Origin: an uncultured Phascolarctobacterium sp.
GTDB taxonomy: Bacteria; Bacillota; Negativicutes; Acidaminococcales; Acidaminococcaceae
Assembly (NCBI GenBank): GCA_900545535.1
Contig: UQZN01000001.1
Span: 230,713 to 294,712 of the forward strand
Length of the DNA stretch: 64,000 bases
Direction: 5' to 3'
This document shows positions 50,745 to 58,722 of the stretch, one piece after another. A model generated the notes under the pieces. It saw nothing but the letters and a program-made list of their open reading frames with translations, was not told the DNA's origin and did not search any database. How positions within the stretch are numbered: position 1 is the first letter of the stretch; every line of letters starts with the position of its first letter. A program made the translations under genes and the position numbers.

Positions 50745-51662
50745 ATGTTGACACCGTTAGATTTGAACAATAAGAACTTTTCCAAGGGCTTCCGCGGTTA
50801 CGATACCGAGGAAGTAGATGAGTTTTTTACAAAAGTCGCCAAGGATTTTGAACGTCTGTATCAGGACAACGTCGAGCTGAAAGACGCCGTAGAACGCGTC
50901 AGCGCCAAGCTGGAATACTATCAGCAGATGGAATCCACCATGCAGAACACTCTGGTCATAGCGCAGGAAACTGCCGACGAAGTGAAGAAAAACAGCGAGC
51001 AGAAGGCTGCCCTGCTGGAGCAGGAAACTGCCATGAAATGCAAGGACATCACTTCCGAATGTCAGGCTGCTGCCGCTAAAGCCAAAATGGATGCCGAGAT
51101 CGCGGCGACGCAGATGAAAACAGAAGCCGAAGCCTATGCCGAGAAGCTGCGCAGCGATGCTGAAAGCGCAACTACCAAACTGCGCAACGACACCCTGGCC
51201 GAGATCGCCCGTCTGCGTGCCGAGGCGGAAGCCGAACTGAAACAGATGAAAAACGAAACGCAGAACTTTGTCGAGAAAATGCGCAGCGCCGCCGAAGTGG
51301 AAGTAGCTAAAATGAAAGTTACGACCGAGGACCTGTGCAAGCAGATGACGGCCAAAGCCAAAGAAGAAGCAAGCGAAACGCTGGCCCATGCCCGCGCTGA
51401 AGCTCAGAAGCTGACCGGCGAAGCCGACGAACGCTACAGAACGATGATCGCCGATGCCGAAGCCCGTTCCAGAACGCTTTTGGCTGACACCGATGAAAAA
51501 GTAAGAAAAATGATTTTTGACGCCGAAAACAAAGCCTCACTCGCTAAAGGTATCTTTGAAGACCAGGTCAAAAAAGCCGCTGTGCACCGTCAGCATATGA
51601 TGAGCATTTTGGAAGGCCAGATGGAGCTTTTGAAAAACTTTAACGAAGATACTGAAAAATAA
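50745..51662 (+). CDS. divIVA: DivIVA-domain protein with long coiled coil
   Basis: This is a pole/septum-associated protein that recognises membrane curvature. The N-terminal DivIVA domain is clear (LTPLDLNNKNFSKGFRGYD, then TEEVDEFFTKVAKDFERLY). The rest is a very long Ala/Lys/Glu coiled coil (residues 35-300) with repeated phrases such as AEAYAEKLRSDAESATTKL and AEVEVAKMKVTTEDL. At 305 aa it is clearly longer than B. subtilis DivIVA (about 164 aa). GGGAGGG precedes the ATG. It sits at the usual place after ylmH. Confidence 0.92.
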   Translation: MLTPLDLNNKNFSKGFRGYDTEEVDEFFTKVAKDFERLYQDNVELKDAVERVSAKLEYYQQMESTMQNTLVIAQETADEVKKNSEQKAALLEQETAMKCKDITSECQAAAAKAKMDAEIAATQMKTEAEAYAEKLRSDAESATTKLRNDTLAEIARLRAEAEAELKQMKNETQNFVEKMRSAAEVEVAKMKVTTEDLCKQMTAKAKEEASETLAHARAEAQKLTGEADERYRTMIADAEARSRTLLADTDEKVRKMIFDAENKASLAKGIFEDQVKKAAVHRQHMMSILEGQMELLKNFNEDTEK

Positions 51663-51676
51663 GCGAGGTCGGCAGC

Positions 51677-52348
51677 ATGATTATTCTGGTACGCCACGGT
51701 GAAGCAACTCATCATACAGAGCATTTGACAGGCGGTTGGACCGACTCGGAGCTTACGGCTGCGGGCAGGGCCCAGCTGCAGGCCGTTGCGTCCAAATTAG
51801 CCTGCGATTTTGCCGGGCAGAGCCGCAACCTGCGGCTCCTGACCAGCGATTTGAAGCGGGCCGTGGAATCGGCGCAGATCCTTGCGGATAAGCTGGGTTT
51901 CACCCGGCTGGAACCCTATGAATTTTTGCGCGAAAAAAATAACGGACAGGCGGCAGGGCTGACTGAAACAGCGGCCAAAGCCCTGTATCAGCAGCCGCCG
52001 ACCCTGAAGGAACTGCATCACCGCAACTATCCGGGCGGCGAAACGCGGCAGGAATTTTATGACCGCACCGTGCAGGGCCTGTTAAAATGCGCCGATCTGG
52101 AGCGGGAAAACCTTTTGATCGTTGCCCATAAAGGCACGATCCAGAATATTATTTTTCACTGGCTGGGGCTGGATATAGCCGCCGTCAACGCTTTGAACTT
52201 TTCTGTCGATATCCTGCCGTCCAGCGTGTCGGTGCTGGGTATCAACAAATGGCGCGAACACGCTGTGTTCAGGCTCAACGATACCTCGCATCTGCATAGC
52301 GGCAGCGGTTACGGTATCTTTGAGTTTAAATATGGCAAAGGCCATTGA
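51677..52348 (+). CDS. histidine phosphatase family protein
   Basis: This is a 223-aa phosphoglycerate-mutase-like phosphatase. The phospho-His motif is LVRHGEATHHTEHLTGGWTD at the N-terminus. LTSDLKRAVESAQILADKLG and the second catalytic His in LLIVAHKGTIQNIIFHWL complete the site. The substrate is not evident (relatives act on sugar phosphates, cobalamin intermediates and others). The stop codon lies inside the -35 of the ileS promoter, so it is the last gene of the division-type operon. Confidence 0.9.
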   Translation: MIILVRHGEATHHTEHLTGGWTDSELTAAGRAQLQAVASKLACDFAGQSRNLRLLTSDLKRAVESAQILADKLGFTRLEPYEFLREKNNGQAAGLTETAAKALYQQPPTLKELHHRNYPGGETRQEFYDRTVQGLLKCADLERENLLIVAHKGTIQNIIFHWLGLDIAAVNALNFSVDILPSSVSVLGINKWREHAVFRLNDTSHLHSGSGYGIFEFKYGKGH

Positions 52349-52374
52349 CTACAGCTTGCATAATGGTGTATAAT
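52345..52374 (+). promoter_or_regulatory. promoter of the ileS T-box leader
   Basis: TTGACT (52345-52350), 18-nt spacer, TATAAT (52369-52374). The -35 overlaps the stop codon of the phosphatase gene. Confidence 0.82.
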
Positions 52375-52384
52375 GACTTTGTTT

Positions 52385-52632
52385 TAATAAAAGCAGCAGC
52401 GATGACGAAGACAGTAGCCTGCCGGGCACAGTCAAGCGAGTCGGGGACAGTGTGAGCCCGACCGGGAAGATGGCAGGGGAAGATCACTTCAGAGCTTTTC
52501 GGCTGAAAGCAGTAAGCCGGGACGGGTAACACACGTTATGGTGTTTCGAGTGGCAGGCGCAGTCTGTCATGAGGGTGGTACCACGGGTTTACAGTCTCGT
52601 CCCTTTTTGGGAGCGGGGCTTTATTTTTTTGG
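52385..52632 (+). promoter_or_regulatory. T-box leader (isoleucine), ileS
   Basis: This is a tRNA-sensing T-box riboswitch of about 250 nt. Stem I features AGCGAG and GTGTGAGCCCG are present near 52434-52460. The specifier region GGGGAAGATCACTTCAGAGC contains ATC (52483-52485), the isoleucine codon. The T-box itself is AGGGTGGTACCACGGG (52572-52587). The terminator stem is AGTCTCGTCCC with GGGAGCGGGGCT, followed by a T-tract ending at 52630. Uncharged tRNA-Ile is expected to allow read-through into ileS. Confidence 0.95.
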
Positions 52633-52642
52633 AGGTGTACAC

Positions 52643-55429
52643 ATGGATTACAGCAAGACCCTTAATTTACCGGAAACAGAATTTCCGATGCGTGCCGGCC
52701 TGCCGGAGCGCGAACCTGAATTTTTGAAATACTGGGAAGACAACAAGATCTATGAAAAGAAACAGGAGCTGCACGCAGGCCACAAAAAATTCGTCCTGCA
52801 CGACGGCCCTCCGTACGCCAACGGCAAGATCCATATGGGTACGGCGCTCAACAAGATCTTAAAAGACATCATCATGAAATATAAATATGCGCAGGGCTTC
52901 GACACCCCGTATGTTCCCGGCTGGGATACCCACGGTATGCCGATCGAGCACGCCGCTATCAAAAATCTGGGCCTCAACCGCCACGAGCTTGATACGCTGG
53001 TGCTGCGCCGGGAGTGCCACGACTACGCTTTAAAATGGATCGACGAACAGCGTACCGACTTCAAACGTCTGGGCGTGCTGGGCGACTGGGACCATCCCTA
53101 CATCACCATGACCCACGACTATGAAGCCGTGCAGATCCACGTTTTTGGCGAAATGGCTAAAAAAGGCTATATCTATAAAGGCAAAAAAGCCGTTTACTGG
53201 TGCCCGCACTGCGAAACCGCACTGGCTGAAGCCGAGATCGAATACGGCGAAGAAAAATCCCCGGCGATCTTTGTTAAAATGCCGCTGGTCAAAGACAACG
53301 GCCTGCTGCCGGAAGCCGCTAAAGGCAAACCGGCCTATATCGTTATCTGGACCACTACTCCGTGGACCATGCCGGCCAACGTAGCCATCGCGCTGCACCC
53401 TGACTTTGAATATGCCTGGGTGGAATGTGAAGGCGAAGTGCTGTTCATGGCTAAAGAAATGCTGGAATCTGTAGGCAAGGTCTGCAAAAAAGACCTCAGC
53501 AACATCCTGGGCACCTGCAAAGGTAAAGAAATGGAATTTGCAGAATGCAAGCATCCCTTTGAAACTATCGACCGCAAATCACTGGTCGTGCTGGCTGACT
53601 ATGTCACCTTAGAAGCAGGCACCGGCTGCGTCCATACCGCTCCCGGTCACGGCGCCGACGACTTTGAGACCGGCGTGCGATACAACCTGCCCATCATCTG
53701 CCCTGTGGACGGCTCCGGTAAACTGACCGCCGAAGCAGGCCCGGATTTTGCCGGTATGTTCGTCTTTGACGCTAACGTGCCCATCATCAAATATCTGGCC
53801 AGCCTCAACCGTCTGTTCGGCAAAGAAAATATCCGCCATCAGTATGCACACTGCTGGCGCTGTAAAAACCCCATCATCTACCGTGCTACCGAGCAATGGT
53901 TCGCTTCTGTCGACGGTTTCCGTGAAGAAGCGCTGAACGCTATCGCCAACGACGTGCAGTGGATTCCCTCCTGGGGCGAAGCACGTATCCATAATATGGT
54001 CGCCGACCGCCACGACTGGTGTATTTCCCGTCAGCGTGTCTGGGGCGTACCGATCCCGATCTTCTACTGCGAAGACTGTAACGAGCATCTGGTCAATGAC
54101 GACACCATCAACGCCGTTGCCGACCTGTTTGCCAAAGAAGGCTCCGACGCCTGGTGGGCGCATACTGCCGCAGAGATCCTGCCCGCAGGGACTAAATGCC
54201 CCAAATGCGGCGGCACTCACTTCCGCAAAGAAAGCGACATCATGGACGTCTGGTTCGACAGCGGTTCTTCCCATGCGGCAGTCTGCCGGACGCGTCCCGA
54301 ACTGGCCTGGCCTGCCGATATGTACCTGGAAGGCAGCGACCAGCATCGCGGCTGGTTCCAATCGTCATTGCTCACCTCGGTAGCGACTACGGGCAAAGCA
54401 CCATACCGCTCCGTTTTGACTCACGGCTATGTAGTTGACGGCGAAGGCCGCAAAATGTCCAAATCCGTCGGCAACACCGTTGCCCCGCAGGACGTCATCT
54501 CCCAGTACGGCGCTGATATCATCCGTCTGTGGGCGGCTTCCTCCGACTATAAAGCTGATATCCGTATCTCCAAAGAGATTTTGAAACAGCTGTCCGAGGT
54601 CTACCGCAAGATCCGCAACACTATCCGCTATATCCTGGGCAACACCAACGACTTCAACTACGAAACCGACAAAGTTGAATTTAAGGATATGCTGGAGCTG
54701 GACCGCTGGGCTTTGATGCATATGCAGCTTTTGAAAAAAGAAGTTTCCGCAGCTTACGAAAGCTACGACTTCCATGTGCTCTATCACGCTATCCACAACT
54801 TCTGCAGCGTCGAAATGAGCAGCTACTATCTGGATATCCTCAAAGACCGCCTGTATGCCTACAAGGCCGATTCCTTTGAACGCCGCAGCGCCCAGACCGC
54901 CATGTACGAGATCATGCTCGATCTGGTCGTCATGATCGCCCCGGTACTCAGCTTCACGATGGAAGAAGTATGGCAGTTCATGAAAAAACCTGCATCCCTG
55001 CCGGAATCCGTCTTTATGATGCCCTGGCCGGAATGCAAAGAAGAATATATCGACGAAGCCCTGGAAACCAAATGGGATAACTTCATCGAGATCCGTAGCG
55101 AGATCACCAAAGTTCTGGAAGGCGCACGCCGTGCCAAGACTATTGGTCACTCTCTGGACGCTAAAGTCGAGCTGCATGCCACCGGTGAAGCGCTGGCGAT
55201 CCTGAAATCTGTCGAAAGCGATTTGGCAACCCTGCTCATCGTATCGCAGGCCCAACTTGTAGAAGGGCTGGACGGCGGTGTGGAAGCCACCGGACGTGAA
55301 GACCTGAAGGTCACCGTACAGGCCGCCGAAGGCGAAAAATGCGAACGCTGCTGGATCTACAGCGACACCGTAGGCAAAGATGCCGAGCATCCCACCCTGT
55401 GCGCACGCTGTGCCGCAGCCTTGAAATAA
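52643..55429 (+). CDS. ileS: isoleucyl-tRNA synthetase
   Basis: This is a class I aminoacyl-tRNA synthetase of 928 aa. The ATP-binding HIGH motif appears as GKIHMGTALNK (about residue 62), the editing domain has WTTTPWTMPANVA, DWCISRQRVWGVPIP precedes the active-site loop, and KMSKS is present as GRKMSKSVGNTV (about 604). The C-terminal zinc site is EKCERCWIYSDTVG with LCARCAAAL. The frame is open from 52538, but that is within the T-box; ATG 52643 has GGAGGTG 5 nt upstream and starts the family's normal N-terminus. Confidence 0.98.
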   Translation: MDYSKTLNLPETEFPMRAGLPEREPEFLKYWEDNKIYEKKQELHAGHKKFVLHDGPPYANGKIHMGTALNKILKDIIMKYKYAQGFDTPYVPGWDTHGMPIEHAAIKNLGLNRHELDTLVLRRECHDYALKWIDEQRTDFKRLGVLGDWDHPYITMTHDYEAVQIHVFGEMAKKGYIYKGKKAVYWCPHCETALAEAEIEYGEEKSPAIFVKMPLVKDNGLLPEAAKGKPAYIVIWTTTPWTMPANVAIALHPDFEYAWVECEGEVLFMAKEMLESVGKVCKKDLSNILGTCKGKEMEFAECKHPFETIDRKSLVVLADYVTLEAGTGCVHTAPGHGADDFETGVRYNLPIICPVDGSGKLTAEAGPDFAGMFVFDANVPIIKYLASLNRLFGKENIRHQYAHCWRCKNPIIYRATEQWFASVDGFREEALNAIANDVQWIPSWGEARIHNMVADRHDWCISRQRVWGVPIPIFYCEDCNEHLVNDDTINAVADLFAKEGSDAWWAHTAAEILPAGTKCPKCGGTHFRKESDIMDVWFDSGSSHAAVCRTRPELAWPADMYLEGSDQHRGWFQSSLLTSVATTGKAPYRSVLTHGYVVDGEGRKMSKSVGNTVAPQDVISQYGADIIRLWAASSDYKADIRISKEILKQLSEVYRKIRNTIRYILGNTNDFNYETDKVEFKDMLELDRWALMHMQLLKKEVSAAYESYDFHVLYHAIHNFCSVEMSSYYLDILKDRLYAYKADSFERRSAQTAMYEIMLDLVVMIAPVLSFTMEEVWQFMKKPASLPESVFMMPWPECKEEYIDEALETKWDNFIEIRSEITKVLEGARRAKTIGHSLDAKVELHATGEALAILKSVESDLATLLIVSQAQLVEGLDGGVEATGREDLKVTVQAAEGEKCERCWIYSDTVGKDAEHPTLCARCAAALK

Positions 55430-55463
55430 GCCTTCGCTCAGTAACGATTTAATAAGTAATAAC

Positions 55464-55498
55464 AAAAATACCGGACAGCTTTGCTGTCCGGTATTTTT
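55464..55498. terminator. bidirectional intrinsic terminator after ileS
   Basis: A perfect 16-bp stem (55464-55479 with 55483-55498) with a TTT loop and A/T ends lies between ileS and the convergent small gene cluster. Confidence 0.94.
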
Positions 55499-55504
55499 AT
55501 GTGC

Positions 55505-55885
55505 TTATACGCCGCCTATCGTAAACCTGTTCTGTAAATGATCGATGATCTCGTTGATACGTTTTTTACTGGCTGTAACGTCATAATCAGGCCGCACCGT
55601 TTCAGGCTCTGTCCGGGCTGCCGTTATTCTGGCCTGCAGTTTGTGCCGGGCCCGTGCCTCTGCCAGCGCTGCATCCATATCATACAGCCGGGGGAAGCGG
55701 GCTCCGGCCGCTAAAACCTTCACGCACTCCATAAACAAAGCCGCTTCCGTAGCCTGATAACGCTCCAGCCATACCTGCTGCAGCCGCCGGCGGCTGCCCT
55801 CAGAATCGCAGGGCAGATATAATCCCGCCGCCCGCCAGCGCTCGATAGCCTCGCTGATATGCCGGTAACCGGTCAGCACCGCCAT
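55505..55885 (-). CDS. hypothetical protein in sigma-factor cluster
   Basis: This is a 126-aa basic, mostly helical protein that I do not recognise. Its N-terminal part reads YRHISEAIERWRAAGLYLPC and RRRLQQVWLERYQATEAALF; a second helical region AALAEARARHKLQARITAAR and the end SKKRINEIIDHLQNRF follow. Its ATG overlaps the stop of the sigma-factor gene by 1 nt, so it is translated from the same mRNA. A regulatory or partner role for the sigma factor is an attractive guess, without direct support. Confidence 0.6.
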   Translation of the reverse strand: MAVLTGYRHISEAIERWRAAGLYLPCDSEGSRRRLQQVWLERYQATEAALFMECVKVLAAGARFPRLYDMDAALAEARARHKLQARITAARTEPETVRPDYDVTASKKRINEIIDHLQNRFTIGGV

Positions 55886-56478
55886 CAGGGCTCCACCTCT
55901 AACAGCTGCCGCAGCTTTTTGATCGCCCTGCTGCGGTGCAGGCTGACCGTCCTTGTATCAAGCTGCAGCTCCTCACTCAGCTGTGTGATCGTTTTGCCCT
56001 GCAGCAGACCACTGATAATATATGTCTGCCGGCCAGAAAGCAGCGGCAGGCACTCGCGCACCAGCCACAGCCTCAATCTGTCCTTCTCTGACAAAAGATA
56101 ATCGCGGTAAACCTGTGCGTCCTGCTCCATAGCCGCATCCTCCAGCCCGGAACCGCTCTTTAATGTTTCCGCCGCCACCTGCCGGCGCATGGCGGTATGC
56201 AGATCTGTCCGCATCTTATTAGTCACAAAAGCCACAAAACGGTGAATGTCATCGCCTTCCTGCCAATCATAGATCGCCTTCAGGATACCCAGGCGGGCTA
56301 TCTGCAGCGCGTCCTCACCCAGTCTGTCATTAGCGCCGCTCTGGTAGATCAGCTTAAAAGCCAGTTTCTTAAAGCACTGCAAAATCTCCAGCTGGTCAGC
56401 TTCGCTGCCATTCTTGGCCCTGGCAGTCAAAGCCGTAAAATCGGGCAGAGGTCTTGTTTTTGCTGATACTTTTGTCAA
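55885..56478 (-). CDS. stand-alone sigma-70-family factor
   Basis: This is a 197-aa protein with region 2-like sequence (LGEDALQIARLGILKAIYDW, FVAFVTNKMRTDLHTAMRR) and region 4 (LPLLSGRQTYIISGLLQGKT, ITQLSEELQLDTRTVSLHRS, AIKKLRQLL) with a helix-turn-helix. It resembles small alternative sigma factors such as the SigO/YvrI or UviA type rather than the housekeeping factor. TTG 56478 is chosen because AAGGAG sits 9 nt upstream; the frame is open to 56508. The gene is downstream of the CxxC-protein gene in a minus-strand operon and divergent from DUF1659/DUF2922/YvrJ genes. Confidence 0.75.
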   Translation of the reverse strand: MTKVSAKTRPLPDFTALTARAKNGSEADQLEILQCFKKLAFKLIYQSGANDRLGEDALQIARLGILKAIYDWQEGDDIHRFVAFVTNKMRTDLHTAMRRQVAAETLKSGSGLEDAAMEQDAQVYRDYLLSEKDRLRLWLVRECLPLLSGRQTYIISGLLQGKTITQLSEELQLDTRTVSLHRSRAIKKLRQLLEVEP

Positions 56479-56491
56479 ATAAAACAGCTCC

Positions 56492-56719
56492 TTAGTCTGT
56501 ATAAGCAATATTTGTAGTCATTTTCAAAACAGCAGTGGCAAATTCACGGATCGTCACCGCATCCAAACAGTCCGGGCACAGCACGCCTTCACCGGTCTCC
56601 AGATATTCCTCCCCGGCGCAGATCGCCTCACCGCACAGGCAGCACTCATAAACAGTCTCAGGCTCCTTCTCCGGCGGCGTCAGCCAGTTGCCCTCGGCCC
56701 GGGCAAACCTGTCCCTCAC
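56492..56719 (-). CDS. small CxxC (zinc-binding-like) protein
   Basis: This is a 75-aa acidic protein with two CxxC pairs, YECCLCGEAICAGEEYLE and VLCPDCLDAVTIREF, spaced as in a treble-clef zinc fold. I do not recognise a named family. Its start overlaps the end of the upstream ribbon-helix-helix gene by 4 nt, and its stop lies 13 nt before the chosen start of the sigma-factor gene. It is therefore the second gene of the minus-strand operon. Confidence 0.65.
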   Translation of the reverse strand: MRDRFARAEGNWLTPPEKEPETVYECCLCGEAICAGEEYLETGEGVLCPDCLDAVTIREFATAVLKMTTNIAYTD

Positions 56720-57015
56720 TGGCGCGCCGCTTTCTTCAACTGGCGTTTTAACGCCTTACGCATCAGCTCGCTGCAATTGATGCCGGCAGCCAGCGCCTCC
56801 TGGCGCAGCTTATAAGGCAGGGTAATGTGCAGGCTCACCAGCTCCATCTCGTCTGCCGGTATCGTCACAGTACGCAGCCTTGCCTTAGCTGCTGAAGCTC
56901 CTGCGGCAGCGCAGCTGCGGCCTGCTAAAAGCGGGCAGTTTGTTAAAAGATAAAACAGTCTGTTTTTTAAAGTCTCCTCGTCGTTTTGGTTTAAAGATGG
57001 ATTAGCTTTAGTCAT
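56716..57015 (-). CDS. ribbon-helix-helix-like protein
   Basis: This is a 99-aa protein whose C-terminal 45 residues look like a CcdA/MetJ-type ribbon-helix-helix DNA-binding motif: a strand (LVSLHITLPYKL), then helices RQEALAAGINCSELMRKAL and KRQLKKAA. The N-terminal half is low-complexity. CcdA-like antitoxins share this pattern, but no toxin gene is adjacent. As the first gene of the operon next to the divergent promoter region, it could be its repressor. Confidence 0.6.
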   Translation of the reverse strand: MTKANPSLNQNDEETLKNRLFYLLTNCPLLAGRSCAAAGASAAKARLRTVTIPADEMELVSLHITLPYKLRQEALAAGINCSELMRKALKRQLKKAARQ

Positions 57016-57221
57016 AATGCTGTCCCTTCGCGAGTAAAATTGGCCTGCCTTTTCTTCTTCTTAGTACGTTAGCAGTACTATAGATACTAACTTAACATTT
57101 CTTACTGGTTTTATTCAGGCTAACGCAGGAGATAATTGCCAAACCCCAAACGCTGACCTACGCCAGAACGCTAACGTGAGAGCCAAAAGAAAATTTAATA
57201 AAAGAAAAGGTAAACCCCCTC

Positions 57222-57258
57222 ATATACTAAAGGGCGGCGAAAAGGCAAAAAACATACA
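57222..57258 (-). promoter_or_regulatory. bipartite element facing the ribbon-helix-helix operon
   Basis: On the minus strand TGTATGT (57258-57252), 17 nt, then CCCTTTAGTATAT (57234-57222). The plus-strand copy has the same two blocks with an 18-nt gap. It points to the minus-strand operon 207 nt away. Confidence 0.5.
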
Positions 57259-57367
57259 GCGCCAGAAAATTATTTTTTCGCCCAAAAATCATAACAGGCC
57301 GTCAGGCCAGTGGTGCTGCGCCTGCTGCCTAAGTGTGGCCAAATAAATAAAAAAATATTTAGCCGCG

Positions 57368-57405
57368 TGTATGTAAAAAGGGGGTCTGCCTGCCCTTTAG
57401 TATAT
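57368..57405 (+). promoter_or_regulatory. bipartite element facing the DUF1659 gene
   Basis: TGTATGT (57368-57374), 18 nt, then CCCTTTAGTATAT (57393-57405). It is the same motif pair as on the other strand and lies 137 nt before DUF1659. The second block is in the loop of an inverted repeat. Confidence 0.5.
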
Positions 57406-57417
57406 AGAGGCAGGCAG
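57386..57417. repeat. inverted repeat around the CCCTTTAGTATAT block
   Basis: CTGCCTGCC (57386-57394) pairs with GGCAGGCAG (57409-57417), with a 14-nt loop that holds most of the conserved block. It may be an operator or an RNA hairpin at the transcript start. Confidence 0.5.
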
Positions 57418-57541
57418 CGCTGCTGCTCAATAACCTCAAAATCCAGCAGAAAGGAGCAGGCAAGTAATGGCCCGCTGAGACGGGCGTAAATCAGTCATAA
57501 CAAGACAGGCAACCAATACAAAAAACAGAGGAGCGAAAATC

Positions 57542-57772
57542 ATGCCAACAACAACCAAAACAGCAACATCCTACAAATTATCCCTGGCCGTAGAAAACGG
57601 CGTCAACGCACTGGGCGCAGCGCAGGTCAAATCCGTATCCGTCGGCAGCGTCAAGCTGGACGCAGAAGACGACAAATGCCTTGCCGTCGCCAATGCCATG
57701 AGCGAGCTGATGAGCCATGCGGTAGTCAACGTCTACGTGACGGAAAAGGCCGAGCTGGCTCAAGCGGAGTAA
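57542..57772 (+). CDS. DUF1659 domain protein
   Basis: This is a 76-aa protein of the DUF1659 family, found in Firmicutes together with DUF2922 and YvrJ proteins, function unknown. The body reads TATSYKLSLAVENGVNALGA, then AAQVKSVSVGSVKLDAEDDK and ANAMSELMSHAVVNVYVTEK. It starts behind GAGGAGCG. It has no signal peptide or membrane segment. In genomes where I recall these families, the three genes are adjacent; here DUF2922 is separated by about 740 bp of apparently non-coding DNA. Confidence 0.78.
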   Translation: MPTTTKTATSYKLSLAVENGVNALGAAQVKSVSVGSVKLDAEDDKCLAVANAMSELMSHAVVNVYVTEKAELAQAE

Positions 57773-58509
57773 TTTTATAAATTATCCGCTTGTTTTTTAG
57801 ATTTTTAATTTATTATGTTCCTTTCTTGGGCAAGAAAGGAACCGAAAGAACTTTGCGCACTGTGGCGAGTCCGGTTTTGCTTTGTTCGCTGTCCGGCTTC
57901 CGGGCAACTCGCAGCTGTGCTGCTCAAACAGTCCCTTCAGCGCTTACAGCTCACAGCGCACACAACGGACTAGACCACAATGTGCGCTCAAAACCCCTGC
58001 ATCGTACAAATTACTGCTGAATTTCATAAGCACGGTATCGACAGACTGATGTTATCAGTGTTTAGTGACTAAAGTAATAAAACGTACGATACAGACGGTT
58101 TTACAGCGCATTGGGAAGATTTGGCAGATGAGCGACACGCAGCTACAAGCAGGCGTAGGGTATGTCTGAGGTATCGGCAGGCTATGCGCAGCATAGCATT
58201 AAATTCTTTCCCTGTGATACCGAGTTGCCCGGAGCGCGTACAGCGAGTGAAGCGCAATCCAAATCTTAACAGCGCTGAAAGTTCTTTGCTGACTTTCTTT
58301 CAAGAAAGTCTAAGGAGATATTTTGCCGCCAAAAGAAATGAACATTTAAAAAAGTCTAAAATAGTATTAGCAAAAGCTGCATATAAAAAAGAAAACCAAA
58401 ATTTAAAAGTAAAAAAAACGCAAAACCAAAATCCACAATCAAAATACAAAAGTCCAAAAAGACAAAAAAATAAAGTAGGCGCAAAACCTACAAAAAAGGA
58501 GCAACCACC
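57773..58509. other. long non-coding gap between DUF1659 and DUF2922
   Basis: No credible gene. From 57817 to 58310 lies a structured element (listed separately). From about 58320 to 58500 the sequence is A-rich with many AAAA runs and ends in the ribosome site AAAGGAG before DUF2922. Open frames across it change composition midway and look spurious. Confidence 0.55.
57817..58310. repeat. structured non-coding element bounded by TTTCTT..AAGAAA inverted repeats
   Basis: The left end is an 11-bp inverted repeat (GTTCCTTTCTT, GGGC, AAGAAAGGAAC). The right end is a 9-bp one (GACTTTCTT, TC, AAGAAAGTC). Inside are further stems: AGCGCACA with TGTGCGCT (57955-57988), ATCGTAC with GTACGAT (58001-58090), and, nested in the last, ACTGAT-ATCAGT and TTTAG-CTAAA. 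It looks like a MITE-like or repeat element inserted into the operon, or a structured RNA. Copy number cannot be tested here. Confidence 0.45.
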
Positions 58510-58722
58510 ATGGAAAAAACACTCGAACTCATCTTCACCAAAAGCGACGGCGCTAAAAAAACCCTCAGCATCGCCGACCCGCGCGAAGGCCTCACCCTTG
58601 CCGAAGCCAAAACAGCTGCCGATAAGATTATCGAAGCCAACGTGCTTACCAGCGGCGGCCTGGAATTGACCGAATTTACTGAAGCCCGCATCAAAACAGT
58701 CACCATCGACGTGCTGGCCTAG
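58510..58722 (+). CDS. DUF2922 domain protein
   Basis: This is a 70-aa protein of the DUF2922 family. It begins EKTLELIFTKSDGAKKTLSI, continues ADPREGLTLAEAKTAADKII, and ends GGLELTEFTEARIKTVTIDV, all family-typical. Function unknown. AAAGGAG precedes the ATG. Its stop codon TAG shares its G with the GTG start of the YvrJ gene, so those two are coupled. Confidence 0.82.
   Translation: MEKTLELIFTKSDGAKKTLSIADPREGLTLAEAKTAADKIIEANVLTSGGLELTEFTEARIKTVTIDVLA

Larger units (their letters stand above)
57016..57541. other. divergent control region of the sigma-factor locus
   Basis: A 526-bp gap between the minus-strand operon and the plus-strand DUF1659 gene. It contains two matching promoter-like elements (57222-57258 minus, 57368-57405 plus) and a hairpin at 57386-57417. 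I see no gene in it. Confidence 0.6.

Noticed and set aside
54365..55465. Antisense open frame of 366 codons opposite ileS
   Set aside because: Shadow of the strongly codon-biased ileS gene; it crosses the ileS stop and terminator.
57790..58020. Open frame of 76 codons at the start of the structured element
   Set aside because: It follows the inverted-repeat sequence, has no ribosome site and translates into low-quality Cys/Arg/Thr-rich sequence.
58121..58669. Open frame of 182 codons spanning the A-rich stretch before DUF2922
   Set aside because: Its composition changes abruptly from Arg-rich to Lys-rich, it covers the structured element and then overlaps DUF2922 in another frame, and it has no family features.
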